Position numbers and translations under genes: made by a program | Notes under the pieces: model-generated | The model's input: only the letters and a program-made list of their open reading frames with translations | Told to the model about the DNA's origin: nothing | Database searches by the model: none | Source: Oleiharenicola lentus | GTDB taxonomy: Bacteria > Verrucomicrobiota > Verrucomicrobiia > Opitutales > Opitutaceae | NCBI RefSeq assembly: GCF_004118375.1 | Contig: NZ_SDHX01000001.1 | Coordinates: 2,607,693-2,671,692 of the forward strand | Direction: 5' to 3' | Length of the DNA stretch: 64,000 nucleotides | In this document: positions 52,091 through 60,572 of the stretch, piece by piece | Position numbering within the stretch: position 1 is the first letter of the stretch | How the letters are laid out: each line of letters starts with the position of its first letter

Positions 52091-53055
52091 TATCCTACCC
52101 TTTCCTCGCGGCGCTTGGCCTCTCGGGCCTGCTTACCATCTCCGTTTCGGCCGCCAGCGTCACCATCCCCGCCCCTGCCCGCGGCCTGGCGCCCTACACC
52201 CGCACGCCCGACGACTATCCGTCCAATCCCGACGCCACCTACCGCGACGGCGTGCCGCGAGGCCGCATCGAGGAGCATGACTGGAACGACTCGCGGATCT
52301 TTCCGGGCACCACGCGCAAGTTCTGGATCTATGTGCCGGCCCAATACACGCCAAACCGCCCCGCCGCCGTGATGGTGTTTCAGGACGGGCAGGCCGCGCT
52401 GAACCCGGAACGCTTTCTGCACGTGCCGGCCGTGTTCGACAACCTCATCGCCCGGGGCGAAATGCCCGTGACCATCGCCATCCTGATCAACCCCGGCCAG
52501 CGGCCGCCGAACGACGAGGACAAAATCGGCGCCCCACCCAACATCAATCTGCCGCTCAATCGCCGCTACGAATATGACCGCCTGACCGACGACTACTCTC
52601 GCTTCCTGATCGAGGAAATATTGCCCTTCGTCGGGTCGCGCTACCGCCTGACCGATAACGCTGAAGAACGCGCCATCTGCGGCAACAGCTCAGGCGGCAT
52701 CTGCGCCTTCACCGTCGCCTGGCAGCGCCCCGATGCTTTCCGGAAGGTCGTCTCGCACGTCGGGAGCTTCGTCAACCTGCGCGGCGGCCACATCTATCCC
52801 GACATCGTTCGCGGCAGCCCCGCCAAGCCTTTGCGTATTTTCCTCCAAAGCGGCGTGAACGACCTCGAGAACGAATTCGGCCGCTGGTTTCCCGCCAATC
52901 TCGCCATGGCCGCCACCCTCGAAGCGAAGGGCTACGATCTGCGGACCGTCTGGGGCGATGGCGGCCACAACCCCCGCCATGCCGGCAGCATCTTCTCCGA
53001 CACCCTCCGCTGGCTCTGGCGGGATCATCCGGATGTCATCGCACCCGGGCGCTGA
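52087..53055 (+). CDS. Exported CE1-type esterase (enterochelin/feruloyl esterase-like)
   Basis: A 322-residue alpha/beta hydrolase with a leader (ending 'LTISVSA'). 'AAVMVFQDGQAAL' matches the core strand region, 'CGNSSGGICAF' is the nucleophile elbow with Ser in G-N-S-S-G, and the His is probably in 'GDGGHNPRHAG'. The fold group covers feruloyl and acetylxylan esterases and enterochelin hydrolases. The coupled GH43 gene favours a carbohydrate esterase. Substrate not proved. Confidence 0.85.
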   Translation: MISYPFLAALGLSGLLTISVSAASVTIPAPARGLAPYTRTPDDYPSNPDATYRDGVPRGRIEEHDWNDSRIFPGTTRKFWIYVPAQYTPNRPAAVMVFQDGQAALNPERFLHVPAVFDNLIARGEMPVTIAILINPGQRPPNDEDKIGAPPNINLPLNRRYEYDRLTDDYSRFLIEEILPFVGSRYRLTDNAEERAICGNSSGGICAFTVAWQRPDAFRKVVSHVGSFVNLRGGHIYPDIVRGSPAKPLRIFLQSGVNDLENEFGRWFPANLAMAATLEAKGYDLRTVWGDGGHNPRHAGSIFSDTLRWLWRDHPDVIAPGR

Positions 53056-53168
53056 CCCCTGGGTTGCATTACGGGCATACGGGCTGTCCGTTGCCTGTCC
53101 GGGCGACAATTTCCCTGAATCCTGACTCGTCGGCTCCGTTCCAGCCGGCATCATCGCCTCAACCCCGC

Positions 53169-54557
53169 ATGCCCGCGCTCAACCGCCGCGAGTTTCTCCG
53201 TCTTTCCGCCGCCGGCTCGGCTGCGGCCTTGTTCGGCTCGGGCTGTCGGCGCGACGACTCCGCCCTACGGGGCCGGATCCACCTCACTTATTGGGAGAAA
53301 TGGACCGGGGAAGAGGGCGAGGCGATCCGCAAGGTCGTGGACGACTTCAACCGCTCACAGGACCGTATCTACGTCGAATACCTGAACATGTCGCACATTG
53401 ACCGGAAGGTCATCATCGCGACCGCCGGAGGCATGGGGCCCGACATCGCCGGCGTCTGGAGCCATACTCTTTCCACTTTGGCGGATCTCAATGCACTCAT
53501 GCCGCTCGACGAGCTGATGGCCGCCGAGCCGGAGGGCCCCGCATGGATGAACCGCTTCTACCCGGCCGTCGCCGGGCTGATGCGGCATCGCGGGCAAGTC
53601 TACGGCCTGCCGAGCATGCATATGGTTTCCGCCCTCTTCTGGAACAAGACCATGTTCCGCGAGGCTGGCCTCGATCCCGAGCGTCCGCCACAGACGCTAC
53701 GGGAATTCGACGAGTTCAACCGCCTCCTCACACGCAAGGACCCGCACACCGGGCGTCTAAAACAGGCGGGCTTCCTCTCGAGCGAACCGAATTTTGTTAA
53801 CTGGCAATACCTGAACTGGTTCGGCGGCCAGTCCTGGGACGGCGAGAAAATCACCATTGCCACCGACCCCGGCAACCTCGCCGCCCTGCAGTGGATCCGT
53901 GCCAAGACCGAGGAGGTCGGCCTGCAGGAATTCCGCATCTTTGCCAGCGGAGCCGCGGGCTCTTCCTCGCTTAGCTTCTCCTCGCCCAACAACCCCTTCT
54001 ACACGGGCAAACTCGGCATGACTTTCTACGGGGTGTGGTTCTACAGCTATCTCCGTCGTTTTGCCCCGGGTCTTGACTGGGGCTGCGCTCCCTGGCCCGA
54101 GGTCGTGCCGGGCATCCGGGACTACACCTACGTGGAGTCCGACATCCTGGTTGTGCCCCGCGGCTGCCGCCACCCGGAAGCCGCCTGGAAATTTCTTCGC
54201 TACGTCACAAGCGCCAATCTCGCCGCCCGCAGCGAGGCCGAACTGCGCGGCGTCGAAAAACTTGGCTGGCTGCAGCGCCGTCCGTCCTCACTGCGGGCAT
54301 GGAGCCCGTTCCTGGCAGAAAACCACCCCAACCCGCAGATCGAGGTCTTTCGCCGACTTTCCGACAGTCCCAATGCCGCCCGGATCATACCCCTCGGCAT
54401 CGCTCGCGAGTATATCGGCGAAAACCTCGCGATGTTCGAACGCGTGCGCAATCTCAGCCAGAAACCCGAGGACGCGCTGCGCTACGTCCACGGCCGGCTC
54501 AGCGAAAGCTGGGCCACCCACCAACGCAGCCTTCGCCGGCACGGCCTGCTGGCCTGA
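53169..54557 (+). CDS. CUT1 sugar ABC transporter substrate-binding lipoprotein
   Basis: A 462-residue solute-binding protein. The N-terminus has a twin-arginine-like start ('NRREFLRLSAAGSAAALF') and a lipobox-like end 'GSGC' at about residue 25. The mature part begins 'GRIHLTYWEKWTGEEGEAIR', typical of CUT1 oligosaccharide-binding proteins. The start at 53169 gives this leader; the frame is open from 53064. Permeases follow after 3 and 2 nt. Oligosaccharides from the GH43/esterase step are likely ligands. Confidence 0.92.
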   Translation: MPALNRREFLRLSAAGSAAALFGSGCRRDDSALRGRIHLTYWEKWTGEEGEAIRKVVDDFNRSQDRIYVEYLNMSHIDRKVIIATAGGMGPDIAGVWSHTLSTLADLNALMPLDELMAAEPEGPAWMNRFYPAVAGLMRHRGQVYGLPSMHMVSALFWNKTMFREAGLDPERPPQTLREFDEFNRLLTRKDPHTGRLKQAGFLSSEPNFVNWQYLNWFGGQSWDGEKITIATDPGNLAALQWIRAKTEEVGLQEFRIFASGAAGSSSLSFSSPNNPFYTGKLGMTFYGVWFYSYLRRFAPGLDWGCAPWPEVVPGIRDYTYVESDILVVPRGCRHPEAAWKFLRYVTSANLAARSEAELRGVEKLGWLQRRPSSLRAWSPFLAENHPNPQIEVFRRLSDSPNAARIIPLGIAREYIGENLAMFERVRNLSQKPEDALRYVHGRLSESWATHQRSLRRHGLLA

Positions 54558-54560
54558 CCC

Positions 54561-55460
54561 ATGACGCAATCACGACGTCAACTCCGCGCCGGCCTCGGCT
54601 ACACCGCCCTCTGGGTGGTCGGCCTCGGCGTGTTCACCGCCTACCCGGTGCTCGCCTCCGTCTACTATAGCTTCTGCGACTATTCCGTGCTCACCTCCCC
54701 GGTGTGGATCGGCACGGAAAATTACCAGCGCCTCTGGCACGACGACCTTTTCTGGCGCGCGCTGCGCAACACGCTGTATTTCGCCGTGTTTTCCGTGCCG
54801 CTCGGCGCCATCGTCTCGCTCTCACTTGCACTCCTGCTCAACCAGGACGTCCGCGGTCGGCCGTTTTTCCGCGCCCTCTTCTACCTGCCTTCCATCGTCC
54901 CGGCCGTGGCCAGCTCCATGCTCTGGCTCTGGATCTTCAACGGCCAATACGGACTGCTCAACTTCGTGCTCACGCCGATCCTCGGCGTGGTCGGCCTCCA
55001 GCCGCCCATCTGGCTCGCCGATCCCAACTGGGCGAAACCCGCGCTGGTCATGATGAGCCTTTGGGGTGTCGGCAACTCCATGATCATCTACCTGGCCGGC
55101 CTACAGGACGTGCCCAAGGAGCTCTACGAGTCCGCGGAAATCGACGGGGCCGGCCCTTGGCGCAAGTTCTGGCATATCACTCTACCCTGCATCTCGCCGG
55201 TCATCTACTTCAACGTCCTCATGGGCACCATCGGCGCGCTCCAAGTCTTCACCCAGGCCTTTATCATGTCGGGCGGCACCGATGACGGCAGCCCCGCCCG
55301 CTCGACGCTTTTCTACGCCCTCTACCTCTTCGGCCAGGCTTTCTACCAGCTGCGCATGGGCTATGCTTCCGCCATGGCCTGGATCCTCTTCGTGATCATC
55401 GTCAGCCTCACCTGGCTCGCGACCAAACTCTCGGCCCGGCACGTGCACTACAACCGCTGA
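54561..55460 (+). CDS. CUT1 sugar ABC transporter permease (MalF/UgpA type)
   Basis: A 299-residue inner-membrane permease with six predicted helices. The ATPase-docking loop is 'ELYESAEIDGAGPWRKFWHI' (EAA motif). It has normal length for UgpA-like subunits and pairs with the next gene 2 nt downstream. No ATPase gene is present in this operon; see the MsmX-type gene at 39593-40714. Confidence 0.94.
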   Translation: MTQSRRQLRAGLGYTALWVVGLGVFTAYPVLASVYYSFCDYSVLTSPVWIGTENYQRLWHDDLFWRALRNTLYFAVFSVPLGAIVSLSLALLLNQDVRGRPFFRALFYLPSIVPAVASSMLWLWIFNGQYGLLNFVLTPILGVVGLQPPIWLADPNWAKPALVMMSLWGVGNSMIIYLAGLQDVPKELYESAEIDGAGPWRKFWHITLPCISPVIYFNVLMGTIGALQVFTQAFIMSGGTDDGSPARSTLFYALYLFGQAFYQLRMGYASAMAWILFVIIVSLTWLATKLSARHVHYNR

Positions 55461-55462
55461 CC

Positions 55463-56659
55463 ATGCCGCGACCCGCCTCCACCCGCTTCGTCGTCTACGG
55501 CCTGCTGTTCACGCTCGGCTCGCTCTTCGCCACGCCCTTCGTGTGGCTGGTGCTGACGGCGTTGAAGCCGGTCGAGCAAACCACGAAGTTTCCGCCCGTC
55601 TTCATCCCGCGCGCCTACCATGCCGAGCTCGACGGACGCTCGGTCGAGGTGACCAAGGATTATGTCCTCACGCAGGATGCCGTCATCGTCGAGGCCGCCG
55701 GCCTGCGCCATGTCGTGTCACTCGCTCAGTTTGACGAGGCCGCCGGCACCGCGCGCCTCGCCCCCGACGCGCCGCCGCTGCCCGCCCGCCTGCTCAGGCG
55801 CGTGCAGGCCGGCGACTGGCGCGTGACCGAACGCGCTGAGGGCTTCGGCCGCGCCGGGAGCCTCGCCTGGGACATCGTGCCGGAGTCGGCCATCGACGCG
55901 CGCGTCAAGCCGCGCTGGGAAAATTTCTCCCTCGCCATCGCCACCATCGGCGGGCGCAGCGTGGAGGAGGTCCAGGGCACCGTCAGCACCGTTCATTCGC
56001 ACGGAGCCGACTCAGAGGTTACCTTCTGGGACTTTCTCACCAACACCCTGCTGGTCTGCGTGCTCGGCACCATCGGGGCGGTCCTTTCCAACGCGCTCAT
56101 CGCCTACGGATTCGCCCGCCTGCAGTGGCCCGGTCGCGATCTCCTCTTTGCGATCACCCTCGGCACGATGATGGTGCCCTTCCCTGTGCTCATGGTTCCG
56201 CTCTATGGTGTCTTCAAGGAGCTCGGCTGGATCGGCACGCTGCTTCCCCTCTGGGTGCCGGCGTGGTTCGGCAGCGCCTTCAACATCTTTCTCATGCGGC
56301 AGTTCTTCCGCACCATCCCCGAGGATCTCAGCGAGGCCGCGCGCATCGACGGCTGCAGCGAATGGCAGATCTTCTGGAAGGTCATCCTCCCTCTTTCCAA
56401 ACCAGTGCTCGCCGTCGTCGCACTCTTTCACTTTCTGCACACGTGGAACGATTTCATGGGCCCGCTGCTTTACCTGACCAAGCGCTCCACCTTTACCCTC
56501 GCGGTGGCTCTCCAGAACTACCAGACGCAGAACGGCGGCACCCCCTGGCACTTCCTCATGGCCGCCAGCACCATCGTCATCGTGCCCGTCATCCTCCTCT
56601 TTTTCTTCACCCAAAAAACCTTCATCCGCGGCATCGCCACGACCGGCATGAAGGGCTGA
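55463..56659 (+). CDS. CUT1 sugar ABC transporter permease (MalG/UgpE type) with extra extracytoplasmic segment
   Basis: A 398-residue permease; the family is usually about 275-300 residues. The first helix (about 9-32) is followed by 'KPVEQTTKFPPVFIPRA'. About 100 residues without hydrophobic helices come next (about 50-149), then 'KPRWENFSLAI' where ordinary MalG proteins resume. The remaining five helices and the EAA loop ('DLSEAARIDGCSEWQIFWKV') are intact. The insertion should lie on the periplasmic face, where the binding protein docks. The reading frame is intact, so it is not a frameshift artefact. Confidence 0.92.
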   Translation: MPRPASTRFVVYGLLFTLGSLFATPFVWLVLTALKPVEQTTKFPPVFIPRAYHAELDGRSVEVTKDYVLTQDAVIVEAAGLRHVVSLAQFDEAAGTARLAPDAPPLPARLLRRVQAGDWRVTERAEGFGRAGSLAWDIVPESAIDARVKPRWENFSLAIATIGGRSVEEVQGTVSTVHSHGADSEVTFWDFLTNTLLVCVLGTIGAVLSNALIAYGFARLQWPGRDLLFAITLGTMMVPFPVLMVPLYGVFKELGWIGTLLPLWVPAWFGSAFNIFLMRQFFRTIPEDLSEAARIDGCSEWQIFWKVILPLSKPVLAVVALFHFLHTWNDFMGPLLYLTKRSTFTLAVALQNYQTQNGGTPWHFLMAASTIVIVPVILLFFFTQKTFIRGIATTGMKG

Positions 56660-56689
56660 GCACGAATCGTCGATCCGATCCTCTTTTTC
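56657..56689 (+). repeat. Leader repeat copy A, upstream of the FtsX permease gene
   Basis: 33 nt beginning TGAGCACGAATCG that match 63045-63077 at 27 positions. It starts at the MalG stop codon and lies 81 nt before the permease ATG; copy B lies 82 nt before the third sulfatase ATG. A shared promoter or leader element is possible, but chance is not excluded. Confidence 0.3.
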
Positions 56690-56737
56690 GCCCCAGCCCA
56701 TCTATTTCTTACGCGACCCGTCTGAACTTTGTTTCAC

Positions 56738-59170
56738 ATGGACCTTTTCACCTACGAGATTCGCCTCGCCGCGCGTCGGATTTTTCGACGTCGCGCCCAG
56801 AGCGCGATCATCCTCGTCACCTTCGCGGCCTCCGTCGCGCTGGCCTTACTGAGCTTCGCGCTCTTCCGCTCGATCTTCCTCACCGACCTCTCGTTTGATC
56901 CCGGCAGCCGCCTCCTGCTCGTGCAGCAGGTCACCGCCAACACCGGCGCCAACGTCTCTTTCTCCACGCCGACAGAGCTCGACTATTGGCGCCAACACCA
57001 AACGCAGTTCGAGTCTTTCGCCCCCGTCAGCCTCTTTCGCACCACCATGCTCACCGAGGGCGGTGCCACCGAGCGCTGCTACGGCGCCACGCTCTCTTCC
57101 GACGCGATGCGCCTGCTCGGGGCCCAGCCGCTTCTCGGCCGCCTCTTCACCGCCGGCGATGACCAGCCCGGCAGCACCACGGTCATTCTCAGCGAAAAGT
57201 TCTGGCGCACGCGCTTTGGCGCTGACCCCTCCATTGTCGGTCGTGCGCTGCGCGTCGAAGCCAAGCTCGCGACCGTCGTCGGCGTGATGCCCGACACCTT
57301 TCGGTTTCCCAACGACCAGCAGCTCTGGCTGCCCATCGGCTTCGCGCCCCAATGGGCCACTGACTACGCCTCGTCGCCTTTTCTCGAGATCATCGGCCGC
57401 CTGAAACCCGGCGCGACACGCGCGATCGCCACTGCCGAACTCGCCCGCATCGCCGCCGAGTCGCGCGCCGCCGGCTCCGCCCGCGCCGGCCTCTCGCCAC
57501 GCGTCGTGCCGCTGCGCGACTCCTTCATACCCGAAAATATCCGCCTGAGTGCCCGCGTGCTGTTCGCCCTGGCGTTGCTCTTCGTTGCCGGCAGTTGCCT
57601 TAACGCCGCCAACCTCGTGCTCATCGATTTCCTCGGCCGCACCGGCGAGTTTGGCGTCGCTTCTTCCCTCGGCCTCTCGCGCGCCGCGCTCGTGCGACAA
57701 TTGCTCTGTCAGATCGGCCTGCTCGCCCTCGCGTCCACGGCCCTCGCATTGTGGATCGTCAGCATCGCGGGCCCCATCCTCTTTGCCTCCCTCGCCGTGA
57801 CCCTGAATCCCGTGCCCTACTGGCTCGCCTTTGTCGTCGATCTGCCACTCGTCGGCATCGGCGCAGCGCTCGGATTGCTCGCGACTCTCGCCGCCGCAAT
57901 CGGTCCGGCGCTGCTGCTCCTGCGCTCCTCTCCCGAGACGCTGATGCGCGACGGTGCTTCCGGCCTTCGCGGCTCGCGACGCGCGCCTTGGCGTCACGCG
58001 CTGGTCACCGCTCAAGTCGCCGTGCTCACGTTGCTCGCGATATTCGCCGGCCTGCTGGTCAACTCGCAATGGCACCTCGCGCGCCGCACACTGGGGTTCG
58101 ACGCCACCAACGTGCTCGACATCCGCATCGCGCTCAACGCCGAGGATTTCAAGTCCCCCGCTTCACGCATCACCGTGCTCGAACGCCTGCTCACCACCGC
58201 ACGCGAACTGCCGGGCGTCACCGCCGCGAGCCTTATTCACGAGGATCTCGACTACTACGACACGCCGAACGGTTTCCTCGCCACGCAACGCGCCCAACTG
58301 GACCAGGGCGCTGCGCAGGATCAGTCCAAGATGACCTACATTTCCGAGGACTTTCCCGCCGTGGCCCGCCTGCTAATAATAGAAGGTGAGGCACTTCCGC
58401 AGACACCAGAGCCTGACTCGCCCAACTATGCGTTGGTCACGAAATCCCTCGCTGCCCGCCTGTGGCCCGGCCAGAGCGCGCTGGGACGCGAGTTGTGGGT
58501 GCGCCGCGGCTTCAACGTCACCGCGCCGCCTATTCTCATTGTCGTGCGCGGTATCATCTCTGATTTCCAATCGGGCTCCGGCTTCGCTGACCAGCGCGAC
58601 GCCGTGCTCACACACTACGCGAAGCCCGCTCCGCTCTACTTCAACCTGCTGGTCCGCGGCGAACGCTCGGTGCCTTCATTGCCCGAAGTCTCGGCCGCTC
58701 TACGCCGCGCCGCGCCCAACGTCGCTCAATACTACCCCGGCGCTTGGAGCGAGAAGCTCGAACGTCAGTTGCAGATCGTAGCCCTGACCTCGCGGCTCAC
58801 CTCGATCTTCGCCGCCTTCGCCGGCGCGCTTTGCCTGTTCGGCATCTACGGCCTCACCGTCTCCGCTTTCGCGCAACGCACACGCGAATTTGGCATCCGC
58901 CTCGCTTTGGGTGGGGTCCCCGGCGGACTCTGGCGACACTTTGCCCGCGGCTATCTCGGTTGCGCCATGCTCGGAGCGACGCTTGGGCTTGCCATCGCTG
59001 CATCGCTCGCCGGCGCCCTGGGCAGCCTTCTCTACGGCGTCCAACCGTGGGACGGTGCGACATATATCTCGGTCGGTGCCGGCATGCTCGCGTTGACCGC
59101 CGTCGCATGTTTGCCAAGCCTGAATCGGTTTCGCCGGCTCGATCCGGCTATCTGCCTCCGCAGCCTGTAA
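56738..59170 (+). CDS. MacB/FtsX-family ABC transporter permease without ATPase domain
   Basis: An 810-residue membrane protein: an N-terminal helix (about 22-45), a MacB-type periplasmic domain (about 46-260, 'GDDQPGSTTVILSEKFW'), two or three helices, a helix group around 300-400, a second periplasmic domain, and four C-terminal helices ('FGIRLALGGVPGGLWRHFAR' is the FtsX cytoplasmic motif). The duplicated plan resembles the orphan permeases common in Acidobacteria and Verrucomicrobia. No ATPase gene is adjacent. ATG at 56738 is preferred over TTG at 56729. Substrate unknown; it may simply lie between unrelated genes. Confidence 0.85.
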   Translation: MDLFTYEIRLAARRIFRRRAQSAIILVTFAASVALALLSFALFRSIFLTDLSFDPGSRLLLVQQVTANTGANVSFSTPTELDYWRQHQTQFESFAPVSLFRTTMLTEGGATERCYGATLSSDAMRLLGAQPLLGRLFTAGDDQPGSTTVILSEKFWRTRFGADPSIVGRALRVEAKLATVVGVMPDTFRFPNDQQLWLPIGFAPQWATDYASSPFLEIIGRLKPGATRAIATAELARIAAESRAAGSARAGLSPRVVPLRDSFIPENIRLSARVLFALALLFVAGSCLNAANLVLIDFLGRTGEFGVASSLGLSRAALVRQLLCQIGLLALASTALALWIVSIAGPILFASLAVTLNPVPYWLAFVVDLPLVGIGAALGLLATLAAAIGPALLLLRSSPETLMRDGASGLRGSRRAPWRHALVTAQVAVLTLLAIFAGLLVNSQWHLARRTLGFDATNVLDIRIALNAEDFKSPASRITVLERLLTTARELPGVTAASLIHEDLDYYDTPNGFLATQRAQLDQGAAQDQSKMTYISEDFPAVARLLIIEGEALPQTPEPDSPNYALVTKSLAARLWPGQSALGRELWVRRGFNVTAPPILIVVRGIISDFQSGSGFADQRDAVLTHYAKPAPLYFNLLVRGERSVPSLPEVSAALRRAAPNVAQYYPGAWSEKLERQLQIVALTSRLTSIFAAFAGALCLFGIYGLTVSAFAQRTREFGIRLALGGVPGGLWRHFARGYLGCAMLGATLGLAIAASLAGALGSLLYGVQPWDGATYISVGAGMLALTAVACLPSLNRFRRLDPAICLRSL

Positions 59171-59179
59171 TTCCTCCCC

Positions 59180-60565
59180 ATGTCCGCCTCCAACCGTCCC
59201 AACGTCATCGTCTTCTTCACCGACCAGCAGCGCGCCGACACCACCGGTGCCCACGGCTACCCGCTCGGGCTGACCCCGAACTTCGACCGCATGGCGGCGA
59301 CCGGCACGCACGTCGCGCACAGCTACACCTGCCAGCCGGTGTGCGGCCCCGCGCGCTCCTGCCTCCAGACCGGCTACTACGCCACGCAAACCGGGGTCTG
59401 GAAAAACGGTTTCCGTCCCGATCCGAAGCTGCCGACCCTAGCCCAGCATTTCAACGCCGCCGGCTACCACACGGGCTACATCGGCAAATGGCACCTCGCC
59501 GAGCACAAGTACCACGGCGCCGTGCCACGTGAGCTGCAGGGCGGCTACCAGACCTGGCTCGGCGCCAACCTGCTCGAGTTCGTCTCCGACGCCTACGACA
59601 CGCACCTGTGGGATCAGGACGGCAAGGAACACAAGCTGCCCGGCTACCGCGTCGATGCCATCACCGACGCCGCCATCCGCCACGTCGATGCGCGCACCAA
59701 GGAGGACAAACCCTTCTTCCTCTTTCTTTCCTACATTGAGCCGCACCACCAGAACCACCGCGACGACTACCCCGCGCCGGTCGGCTACGAGCAGCAATAC
59801 GCCGCCGCCCCGCTCCCGCCCGACCTGGCCGCACTCAAGGGCACCGCACCGCAGCACTGGCCCGGCTATTGCGGCATGATCAAGCGCCTCGACGAGTCCC
59901 TCGGCCGACTGTTCGACTCCCTGCGCAGCCTGGGCCAGCTGGACAACACCATCGTGCTCTACACCTGCGACCACGGCTGCCACTTCAAGACGCGCAACGG
60001 GGAATACAAACGCTCCTGCCACGACGCCTCCATCCGCGTGCCCACCGCCCTCGTAGGCCCGGGCTTCAACGGCGGCGGCCGTCTCGAGAACCTCGTCTCC
60101 CTGGTGGACCTGCCGCCGACTCTGCTCGATGCCGCGGGCATCGCCGTGCCCAGGGAGATGCCCGGCCGCTCAATCAAACCCCTGGCACAGAAACGCCTCG
60201 AGGGCGCGTGGCCCGAGGAGGTCTTCGTGCAGATTTCCGAAAGCCACACCGGCCGCTGCATCCGCACCGCCCGCTGGAAATATTCCGTGCGCGCCCCCGG
60301 CAACGACACCACCGGCAAACCCGTCTCCCAAGCCGCTTCCGATGTCTATGAGGATGATTTCCTTTACGACCTACAGGCCGATCCCTGGGAGCAGACCAAC
60401 CTGATCGGCATGCCCACCTTTAAGAATGTCGTCGCAGATTTGCGCGCCCGGATGGTCCGCCGCATGACCGCCATCGGCGAAAAAGAGCCGCGTTTCATCG
60501 ACGCCCCCCAAACCGATCCTTTCCAGCGCCAGGTCGAATACCACGGCGGCTCGGGCGTGAGCTGA
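59180..60565 (+). CDS. Sulfatase, Cys-type (S1 family), apparently cytoplasmic
   Basis: A 461-residue sulfatase. 'PNVIVFFTDQQRADT' opens the metal site, 'CGPARSCLQTG' is the formylglycine site (C-x-P-A-R), and 'IGKWHLAEHKYHG' and 'YTCDHGCHFKTRNGEYKRS' follow. There is no signal peptide. The gene starts 9 nt after the permease stop and ends in a stop codon 2 nt from the convergent cytochrome-TPR gene. It probably acts on an imported sulfated sugar and needs the maturase at 38324-39583. Confidence 0.93.
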   Translation: MSASNRPNVIVFFTDQQRADTTGAHGYPLGLTPNFDRMAATGTHVAHSYTCQPVCGPARSCLQTGYYATQTGVWKNGFRPDPKLPTLAQHFNAAGYHTGYIGKWHLAEHKYHGAVPRELQGGYQTWLGANLLEFVSDAYDTHLWDQDGKEHKLPGYRVDAITDAAIRHVDARTKEDKPFFLFLSYIEPHHQNHRDDYPAPVGYEQQYAAAPLPPDLAALKGTAPQHWPGYCGMIKRLDESLGRLFDSLRSLGQLDNTIVLYTCDHGCHFKTRNGEYKRSCHDASIRVPTALVGPGFNGGGRLENLVSLVDLPPTLLDAAGIAVPREMPGRSIKPLAQKRLEGAWPEEVFVQISESHTGRCIRTARWKYSVRAPGNDTTGKPVSQAASDVYEDDFLYDLQADPWEQTNLIGMPTFKNVVADLRARMVRRMTAIGEKEPRFIDAPQTDPFQRQVEYHGGSGVS

Positions 60566-60572
60566 GCTCAGC
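60561..60572. other. 12-bp perfect palindrome spanning two convergent stop codons
   Basis: GCTGAGCTCAGC at 60561-60572 contains the stop of the sulfatase (TGA 60563-60565) and, on the other strand, the stop of the cytochrome-TPR gene (60568-60570). The two genes are only 2 nt apart, so transcription from both sides must end inside or beyond the opposite gene. Confidence 0.5.
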
